Source: CAVWNR01 sp963756525 (GTDB lineage Bacteria; Actinomycetota; Actinomycetes; Mycobacteriales; Jatrophihabitantaceae). From it: a stretch of DNA of 64,000 bases. How positions within the stretch are numbered: the first letter of the stretch is position 1; each line of letters opens with the position of its first letter. Where the stretch lies: assembly GCA_963756525.1 (NCBI GenBank), contig CAVWNR010000004.1:62001-126000 (forward strand), given 5' to 3'. Below the pieces are notes generated by a model. The model had not been told where the DNA came from. It worked only from the letters and a program-made list of their open reading frames with translations, and did no database searches. The translations under genes and the position numbers were made by a program. This document shows, piece by piece, positions 58,823-64,000 of the stretch.

Positions 58823-59761
58823 CTATCCCTTACGCCCCTGGGTCGCGACTCCTTCGATGAAGTACCGCTGACCGAAGGCGAACAGCGCCAGCATCGGCAG
58901 GGTAACCAACAGCGAGGCGACCATAACGTACTCGTAATCGCCCTGCCCGCCGTTGGTCGGGCTGTATTGGGACATGGCATAGGCGATGCCCAGCGGCACC
59001 GTGAAGCCTTTGATGCTTCCCGCGTTCAGATAGATTAGTCCGCCCATCAGGTTGTTCCAGCTTGCCTGGAACTCGAACAGGAAGACGATCATGAAGGATG
59101 GAATGGACAGCGGCATGGCGATCCGCAAGAACAGCGTCCAGTAGCTCGCGCCGTCTATGCGTGCTGCCTCGAAGAGCTCGCGTGGCAGGCCGAGATAGAA
59201 CTGTCGCTGCAGGAAGATGTAGAACGCCGACCCGAAAAGATTCGCGCCGAACAGTGGTACCCACGTACCCAAAAACCCGGTGTCTTTCCAAATCAGATAC
59301 GTCGGTATCATCGTAACCGATGACGGCAGCATCATTGAGCCCAGGACAAGGCCGAACAAGACGTTACGCAGCGGAAACCTAAAATATGCGAATCCGAAGG
59401 CCACGACCGAGCTAGATATGGCGACGAACCCAGCCGCAAGTACCGCGATCGCGACACTGTTGAACAGCCAGTACAGCAGCGGAAGCTGGTCCCACACCTT
59501 GGCGTAGTTCGCCCACTGGAACGAATGGGGTATCAGCGAGTTGTCGAAGACGTACTCTTTCGATTTGAGGCTCGCCGCGAGCAGCCAAGCAAAGGGATAC
59601 AGGAACAGCGCGGCGAATCCGACCAATACGGCAAGGAGAATCAAGCGTCCGATGAGCCGACCGATATTGCGCGGCTGGAGCTGGGCGAGACGGACACGCG
59701 GGATCCGACGGCCGCGTGCAGTACCGCGGCGAACGCTCGGCTGGGCGACATCGATACTCAT
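58823..59761 (-). CDS. Sugar ABC transporter permease (MalG-like)
   Basis: A 312-residue membrane protein with six hydrophobic segments. The EAA loop that docks the ATPase is EAARIDGASYWTLFLRIAMP. FLYPFAWLLAASLKS is the usual first helix of this group. ATG 59759-59761 is 2 bases from the partner permease stop. The gene for the ATPase is not in the window, so a shared MsiK-type ATPase is likely, as is common in actinobacteria. Confidence 0.9.
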   Translation of the reverse strand: MSIDVAQPSVRRGTARGRRIPRVRLAQLQPRNIGRLIGRLILLAVLVGFAALFLYPFAWLLAASLKSKEYVFDNSLIPHSFQWANYAKVWDQLPLLYWLFNSVAIAVLAAGFVAISSSVVAFGFAYFRFPLRNVLFGLVLGSMMLPSSVTMIPTYLIWKDTGFLGTWVPLFGANLFGSAFYIFLQRQFYLGLPRELFEAARIDGASYWTLFLRIAMPLSIPSFMIVFLFEFQASWNNLMGGLIYLNAGSIKGFTVPLGIAYAMSQYSPTNGGQGDYEYVMVASLLVTLPMLALFAFGQRYFIEGVATQGRKG

Positions 59762-59763
59762 CT

Positions 59764-60714
59764 TCACCGGTCTCCCTCGTAGTAGACGTACCGGTTGCCG
59801 ATCTTCACCTGGATGAACGTCAAAATCACCAGGATGACGAAGAGCAGCCACGCCATGGCAGCCGCGAAGCCGAAGTTGAACTGACGGAATGCCTCCTGAA
59901 ACAAGTAGACAGCGTAGAACAGCGACGAGTTCGGTGAGGCGTTTGACTGATCTCGCCAGAAGATCAGGTACACCTGGTCGAATACCTGGAACGCCGCGAT
60001 CGTCAAGACGATCGTATTGAAGAATAGGGCACCCGAAATTTGTGGCAGGGTCACCGACACAAACTTGCGGATCGGCCCGGCGCCGTCGAGTGAGGCAACT
60101 TCATACAGCTCGCGCGGCACATTCTTCAGCGCGGCGAGAAAGATTACCATCGTCCCTGCGACACCCCACAGCGTGATCAGGACGATGGATGGCCTCACCC
60201 AGGCTGGGTCGACAAGCCACTGCGGGCCGTGAATGCCGAACACCCGCAGTGCTTGGTTGATGGCCCCGGTGTTGCCGTTGAGTAGCAGCAGGAACATGGA
60301 CGCCGTCGCGACCATCGGCGTCATCTTCGGAAGGTAATACACCGTGCGGAAGAAGCCCGCGCCGCGCCGGACGGAGTTGAGCAGGGAGGCCAGGAACAGG
60401 GCGAAGCAGATCTCTAATGGAACCGCGAGCAAGGCATAGAACAGTGTGTTGCCGAGCGACTGGCGGACCAGCGGGTCCTCCCACAACTGTTTGTAGTTGC
60501 TCACCCCCGCCGGCGTGGCAGTGTTGGTCGCAAGGTTGTAGTGACTGAACGAGATGACCAGGCTGTAGATCATCGTACCGAGCGTGAAGATCAAGAAGCC
60601 GATGATCCACGGTAAGATGAACAAATATCCGGCGACGGCTTCGCGGCGGTTGTACCTGCGCCGTGCCGGACGCTCTGCCCCGGCCACGCTCGCCCTGGCA
60701 GCTACCTGGGTCAC
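59764..60714 (-). CDS. Sugar ABC transporter permease (MalF-like)
   Basis: A 316-residue membrane protein. LFILPWIIGFLIFTLGTMIY is helix 1, and the EAA-type loop is ELYEVASLDGAGPIRKFVSV. The GTG at 60712-60714 has a strong AGGGAGG seven bases upstream and was preferred over an earlier start without one. A 164-base gap separates it from the binding-protein gene, which allows higher expression of the latter, although no clear hairpin was seen. Confidence 0.9.
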   Translation of the reverse strand: MTQVAARASVAGAERPARRRYNRREAVAGYLFILPWIIGFLIFTLGTMIYSLVISFSHYNLATNTATPAGVSNYKQLWEDPLVRQSLGNTLFYALLAVPLEICFALFLASLLNSVRRGAGFFRTVYYLPKMTPMVATASMFLLLLNGNTGAINQALRVFGIHGPQWLVDPAWVRPSIVLITLWGVAGTMVIFLAALKNVPRELYEVASLDGAGPIRKFVSVTLPQISGALFFNTIVLTIAAFQVFDQVYLIFWRDQSNASPNSSLFYAVYLFQEAFRQFNFGFAAAMAWLLFVILVILTFIQVKIGNRYVYYEGDR

Positions 60715-60878
60715 CGAGCGCCTCCCTTTCCCGGCGCTACGCCCATCCGCTGCGGCGCAGCCGCGCAGTGCCCTGCTACACGTGCCCCATTGCCGGTGAG
60801 GGAGCCGCTCAGGCATGCGCCGTTGCTCAGCGGGTCACGCTCGCCGACCCTCTCGACCGTGGGTGGCACCGTGACACC

Positions 60879-62246
60879 TCAGTGTGCCGCGTTGTTGTAC
60901 GCGTTCATCGCTTGCTGCTGCGCTTGGTTCAGCGCCGCGGTGGCGGTCTGCTGGCCAAGCAGCGTCGAGTTGATGGCATTGATCAAAGCCTGCTGAATGG
61001 CCTGCCCGGCCGGCGACGACCCGACAGACTTCCCCACCGACAGCACGCTGTAGTAGGTATTGATCACCTCGTCGAAGCCCGCGTTCCCGCTCGGCTTGAC
61101 GTACTTGGCCCGGATCGCCTGGTCGGCCTGCGGCGACCCGGTGAACAAGCCGGTATTGATCCCGCCGCTCTTGGCCAATGTCTGCGCGCGAGCCGCGGCC
61201 CCGGCCATCCAGTCCTGCTCCGAGGTCAGCCGGAGCGCGTACGCGCACGCAGCTACCGGGTTCTTCGCCTTCGCCGGAATCACGAAGGCCTCACCGCCGG
61301 CCACGGCGACCGGATTGCCGCTCTTGTCCTTAACCGACACCGCCTCAATGTTGATCTGCTTCTGGTACGGCGCCAACACATTCGGATACCACTGCCAGTC
61401 CACCTCCGAGCCCACCTGCTTCTTGACGAACTGGTTGTTCGCCCCGAACGTATCGAACGCGTCGGTGAAGCTCTTGTCCTTAGCCCAGCCACCCTGCGCG
61501 TCGCTGATCTGCTTGAGGAACTCGAGCGGATAGGCGTTACGCGCGTCATTCAGCGTCGGCTTCCCGCTACTGTCCACGAGCTGACCGCCAAGACCCACCA
61601 CCCACAGGTTGTACAGGCCAGTCGGTTGCGCATTGAAGCCCAGCACAACCGGCACGCCGCCGCTCGCCTTGTACATCTTCTTGATGGCAGCCATCAACAC
61701 GTCCGGCTTCGACGTGTCGATATCGCTGTTGGTCACCCCAGCCGCGTCCATCACTGTCTTGTTCAGCAGGATCGCCGGCGGCTGCCAGAACTGCGGAACC
61801 CCCCAGACCTGTCCCTTGTACGTGACATCACCGAGGACCGCGGAATAGAAGCGCTGCTTCGGGTCGACGTTGTTCTGCGAGTAGCACTTGTCCAACGGAA
61901 GGATGAGACCCTGCGCCGCGTAAGTCGGGACGTACTGGCGGTCCATCTGCACGACGTCGGGCACGTCCCCGCTAGCTAAGCGCGTGGTGAACTTCTGCGA
62001 ATCGAAGCTAGTGAGGTCGTACTTGATGGTGACGCCGCTGAGCGCCTGCTTCACGTCGGCCATCCGCGCCTTGCCCACATCATCAGCGCCGTTAAACGCC
62101 CAAGCGTTCAGGGTGCCCTTCGGGGTGCCGGAAAAGCTGACGTTTGAAGCATTTGTACTGGAGCCGCCTCCTGAACCGCACGCGGCGGCCACGACCAGCG
62201 AGGCCGCCGTCATCAGCACTGCCAGACCCCCCTGCTTCCTGTTCAT
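60879..62246 (-). CDS. Sugar ABC transporter substrate-binding lipoprotein
   Basis: A 455-residue lipoprotein. The signal is MNRKQGGLAVLMTAASLVVAAAC with Cys23 in the lipobox VVAAAC-GS, followed by a Gly/Ser linker. The mature chain has family-1 binding-protein marks (DVPDVVQMDRQYVPTYAAQGL, YKGQVWGVPQFWQPPAILLN, AVAGGEAFVIPAKAKN). AGGA lies 7 bases upstream of the ATG at 62244-62246. First gene of the nine-gene operon down to 49285. The ligand is probably an oligosaccharide matching the downstream GH2/GH1/GH36 enzymes. Confidence 0.92.
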   Translation of the reverse strand: MNRKQGGLAVLMTAASLVVAAACGSGGGSSTNASNVSFSGTPKGTLNAWAFNGADDVGKARMADVKQALSGVTIKYDLTSFDSQKFTTRLASGDVPDVVQMDRQYVPTYAAQGLILPLDKCYSQNNVDPKQRFYSAVLGDVTYKGQVWGVPQFWQPPAILLNKTVMDAAGVTNSDIDTSKPDVLMAAIKKMYKASGGVPVVLGFNAQPTGLYNLWVVGLGGQLVDSSGKPTLNDARNAYPLEFLKQISDAQGGWAKDKSFTDAFDTFGANNQFVKKQVGSEVDWQWYPNVLAPYQKQINIEAVSVKDKSGNPVAVAGGEAFVIPAKAKNPVAACAYALRLTSEQDWMAGAAARAQTLAKSGGINTGLFTGSPQADQAIRAKYVKPSGNAGFDEVINTYYSVLSVGKSVGSSPAGQAIQQALINAINSTLLGQQTATAALNQAQQQAMNAYNNAAH

Positions 62247-62336
62247 TGCCTGTCCTTTCGACAGCGGGAGGACCGGCGGACTCGCCGGCCGGTTGCGGCG
62301 CCGTCGCCCAGCAACGATCGACGGCAGACACAGACC

Positions 62337-62384
62337 TGGAATCCTTACCACAGCGAAAGTAACTGAGCGGACCGTTCCCGACAA
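62337..62384 (-). promoter_or_regulatory. Promoter and LacI-type operator of the sugar ABC operon
   Basis: On the minus strand TTGTCG (62384-62379) and TACTTT (62361-62356) are 17 bases apart. Just downstream lies TGGTAAGGATTCCA (62350-62337), a variant of the locus operator covering the expected transcription start. This repeats the arrangement at the ROK gene. The leader to the ATG is about 100 bases. Confidence 0.5.
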
Positions 62385-62468
62385 GACAGCCCCGGATACG
62401 GTTCGGTATCGACTAGAACGAGCGATCTGAACCTTTCGACACGGCCGACACCGAGGCGCGCAACAAGA

Positions 62469-62482
62469 TGGAATCGTTATCA
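62469..62482. promoter_or_regulatory. Second LacI-type operator upstream of the ABC operon
   Basis: TGGAATCGTTATCA differs from the operator at 47654-47667 (TGGAATCGATATCA) by one base. It lies about 125 bases beyond the promoter-proximal site, a distance compatible with looping between two bound regulator dimers. Confidence 0.5.
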
Positions 62483-62567
62483 CATTTGGTTCGCTACTTC
62501 CCGAGCCTCGTCGCCGTCGGGCGCCGTGCCCGGCAAGCGGACCCGGTGACGCAACATCGCCCCGGGC

Positions 62568-62887
62568 GATCGGCAGCCTGTACGTGCTGGGCCAGTTCAC
62601 CGCCTGGGCGGCCGGCGAGGGTCTGCCGCTGGACGCCGAGGCGCTGCTCATCCCGGAGAATGGGGACCGGTACAGCTGCTCGGCGTCGGGCACCTAAGCG
62701 AGGGCAGCCGCGCCGGCCGGCGCCGCGCAGCTGCGCACCTTCGCCGGCGCGGTCGCGGTGCGGGCTGGCCTGCGCCGATCCGCTGGGCCAGCCAGCGGCA
62801 CCTGCTGCCGCCCTACACCGGCGCGCAGATCGCTTGGTACCGGTCCGCGGCGCCGCTGCAGTCCACCCCGCTGCGCATTCAGACCGC
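62568..62887 (+). pseudogene. Degraded fragment, possibly of an integrase-like protein
   Basis: Coding-like sequence broken by stops and shifts. One frame reads IGSLYVLGQFTAWAAGEGLP and ends in a stop near 62698. A following part reads AAQLRTFAGAVAVRAG, and a shifted frame gives RWASQRHLLPPYTGAQIAWY up to about 62887. The helical LGQFTAWAAGEGLPLD style resembles N-terminal domains of site-specific recombinases in actinobacterial elements, but the catalytic part is absent. No start codon or complete frame exists. Confidence 0.4.
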
Positions 62888-63203
62888 CGCGCGCTGGACA
62901 CCCTCAGCCGCACCGGCATCCACAACCGCGAACTGCTCGCCGACCGCGGCTACAGCTTCGCCGTCGCCTGCCGACTTCGCCTTCCCCCTCTGGCAGCGCG
63001 GCATCGACGCGGTCTTCGACCTGCACCAACGCCAACGCGGCGTGCTGCCCGGCCCCGTCCCCGGCACCCTGTTCTGCGACGGGGCGCCGTTCAGCACCGC
63101 GCTGCTCCACCGGCTGCGCGACTTACCCCGCACCCACGTCGGCCTGACCAGCGCCCAGAAGACCGCCTGCCAAGCCGCCTTCGGCCCTTTCGACGTTCAG
63201 GTA
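62888..63203 (+). pseudogene. Degraded fragment, possibly transposase-derived
   Basis: One frame reads ALDTLSRTGIHNRELLADRG. After a shift the next reads DFAFPLWQRGIDAVFDLHQR, then GPVPGTLFCDGAPFSTALLH, and runs to about 63203. Segments such as ELLADRGYS and DLHQRQRG recall transposase or integrase-associated proteins, but I cannot name the family. The unit has no start, no end and at least one frameshift. It directly joins the next fragment, so the area is a patch of mobile-element debris. Confidence 0.4.
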
Positions 63204-63210
63204 ACAAAAC

Positions 63211-63342
63211 AGCATCGGAATCAACGTGAAGGTCGGCGGCACGGTGTTCGGCATCGGCATCGTGGACCTGGAGATCGCCGGCAAGTACAACCACGAATGG
63301 ACTGGAGCCGATCAGTTCTCGTCCTGGACCGCGCCGGTGTAA
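63211..63342 (+). pseudogene. C-terminal remnant of a third ETX/MTX2-like protein
   Basis: This frame encodes 43 residues before a TAA: SIGINVKVGGTVFGIGIVDL then EIAGKYNHEWTGADQFSSW. The strand, Gly turn, strand and H-x-W pattern parallels the 598-residue (ADHTWESS) and 400-residue (AGHAWTDS) proteins. No start or signal peptide precedes it; upstream is debris in other frames. It suggests that an additional gene of that family once stood here. Confidence 0.5.
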
Positions 63343-63346
63343 CTGG

Positions 63347-63585
63347 CTAGTCGGACTTGGGTACAGGCATGGCCCAGAGCGGGACCCACAGCGCGGGCAG
63401 CGGGTGAACTTGCGGCCGCCCATGCGATGCGGCGTGATCGTTGCCGCGAGGGGTGACAGGTTGAACGTCCGCCCGCAGTTGACCCATTGGTAGTCGTACC
63501 TGCTGGTGATGTGCTTCTGCACCGCGAATTGGACAGCGAACGCGGCGGCGATGATGACCAGTGGGGCGAGACTGGCGTCCGTCAA
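63347..63585 (-). pseudogene. Small membrane zinc-ribbon protein, probably frameshifted near its end
   Basis: The minus strand reads LTDASLAPLVIIAAAFAVQF (membrane helix), then YDYQWVNCGRTFNLSPL and HRMGGRKFTRCPRCG, a C-x(n)-C-x-x-C ribbon. After CGSRS the frame runs on into unrelated sequence, but one base over gives WAMPVPKSD and a stop at 63347-63349, the natural end. A single-base loss near 63380 is the simplest reading. Only a TTG start (63585) is in place. Function unknown. Confidence 0.5.
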
Positions 63586-63673
63586 CGTACAGGTCCTTCG
63601 CCTGGATCCTCGATGTAGCACGAACTGGCTGCGCGCGCTGGCTACCCTAGCGTGTCGCCGCCTGTTCGCCGCG

Positions 63674-64000
63674 TCATGATGAGGATGGTCGGTCGGTCGA
63701 AGCGGACCGGTCAAAGATGATCAGCTCGCGTAGCCCGGCAACCGCGACAGGCAAGAGCGCCTGAAGGTTGCATGCAGCCTCGTCGGGGGTCATCGGCGAC
63801 TGATCGGGGTGACCGGCGACCTGCATGATCGCGCCTGCCCGGACACCGAGGGCGCTGGCCACCACGAACAGGCCAGCTGCCTCCATCTCCGAACACAGCG
63901 CCCCGCCGGCTCGCCACGCGGCCCATCGCTCCCGCAGCCGACCCGCGACGGGCATGCGGTCCGGCTCGCGCTGACCGTAATAGGAGTCCTTCGACTGCGC
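63674..64000 (-). CDS. Uridine/nucleoside phosphorylase-like protein, C-terminal part (cut by window edge)
   Basis: The visible 108 residues read QSKDSYYGQREPDRMPVAG, then GGALCSEMEAAGLFVVASAL, then VRAGAIMQVAG, and end near ELIIFDRSAS. SEMEAAGLF is the nucleoside-binding motif of the uridine phosphorylase family (PNP_UDP_1), and SKDSYYGQ is a further mark. These enzymes split nucleosides with phosphate. The start is beyond the right edge. It is unrelated to the sugar locus. Confidence 0.82.
   Translation of the reverse strand, partial: AQSKDSYYGQREPDRMPVAGRLRERWAAWRAGGALCSEMEAAGLFVVASALGVRAGAIMQVAGHPDQSPMTPDEAACNLQALLPVAVAGLRELIIFDRSASTDRPSSS

Noticed and set aside
60715..60878. Attenuator between the binding-protein and permease genes
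   Set aside because: The 164-base gap has only weak, short complementary stretches and no clear hairpin.
1..64000. tRNA, rRNA or CRISPR features
   Set aside because: No cloverleaf-like, rRNA-like or regularly spaced repeat sequence was noticed on either strand; a covariance-model search would be needed to exclude tRNAs fully.

Overview
The window is GC-rich throughout, with GTG starts, many ATGA/GTGA stop-start overlaps, leaderless-looking promoters and NarL-type two-component proteins. This points to a high-GC soil actinomycete, but nothing here fixes the genus. I found no rRNA, tRNA or CRISPR array. Both edges cut genes: an ATP-grasp gene on the left and a nucleoside phosphorylase on the right.

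Region 1 (1-15.6 kb) looks like an undescribed natural-product cluster. A minus-strand operon runs cupin, stand-alone methionyl-tRNA-synthetase-like (MetRS-like) enzyme, FAD amino-acid oxidase, flavin lysine/ornithine N-hydroxylase, ATP-grasp ligase, MFS exporter and a second ATP-grasp gene cut by the edge. Cupin + MetRS-like + lysine N6-hydroxylase + FAD oxidase is the known enzyme set that joins N6-hydroxylysine to glycine through an N-N bond and releases a hydrazino acid, as in the s56-p1 and pyrazomycin pathways. Here the cupin and MetRS-like parts are separate genes. Close by are three more ATP-grasp ligases, a serine-peptidase S51-like protein, two esterase-fold proteins and an M20 dipeptidase. 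I infer that the cluster makes and exports a small hydrazine-containing peptide.

Region 2 (15.7-24 kb) holds a NarL-type sensor/regulator pair, a PaaK-like adenylate-forming enzyme, a DppA-like D-aminopeptidase, a small winged-helix regulator, an OsmC-like protein starting inside a large inverted repeat, and a fluoride-channel operon (small ORF, two FluC subunits, DUF190).

Region 3 (24-38 kb) is an island of secreted proteins. It has two aerolysin/ETX-MTX2-like putative pore-forming proteins, each followed by a strong hairpin, a ricin-type lectin, a 1227-residue exported protein with two ILEI-like modules, and an exported DUF1254/DUF1214 protein. MarR, VOC, APC permease and DUF1275 genes are interspersed. 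It ends in a decayed short-chain dehydrogenase gene.

Region 4 (38.5-62.5 kb) is a glycan-use locus. It contains a GH38 mannosidase and partner, a ROK protein, a LacI regulator, a tandem metallo-beta-lactamase-fold protein, a GH84-like protein that has lost its catalytic core, and a nine-gene minus-strand operon. That operon encodes a sugar ABC importer, an FGGY kinase, a YihT/LacD-type aldolase, GH2, GH1 and GH36-like hydrolases and an FAD oxidoreductase. Five copies of a LacI-type half-palindrome (TGGRATCGNTNNCA-like) lie at four promoters in this locus, so I infer one regulator controls most of it.

Region 5 (62.5-64 kb) is a patch of gene debris: mobile-element-like fragments, the C-terminal piece of a third pore-forming-like protein and a probably frameshifted zinc-ribbon membrane protein. 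It is followed by the partial uridine phosphorylase-like gene.
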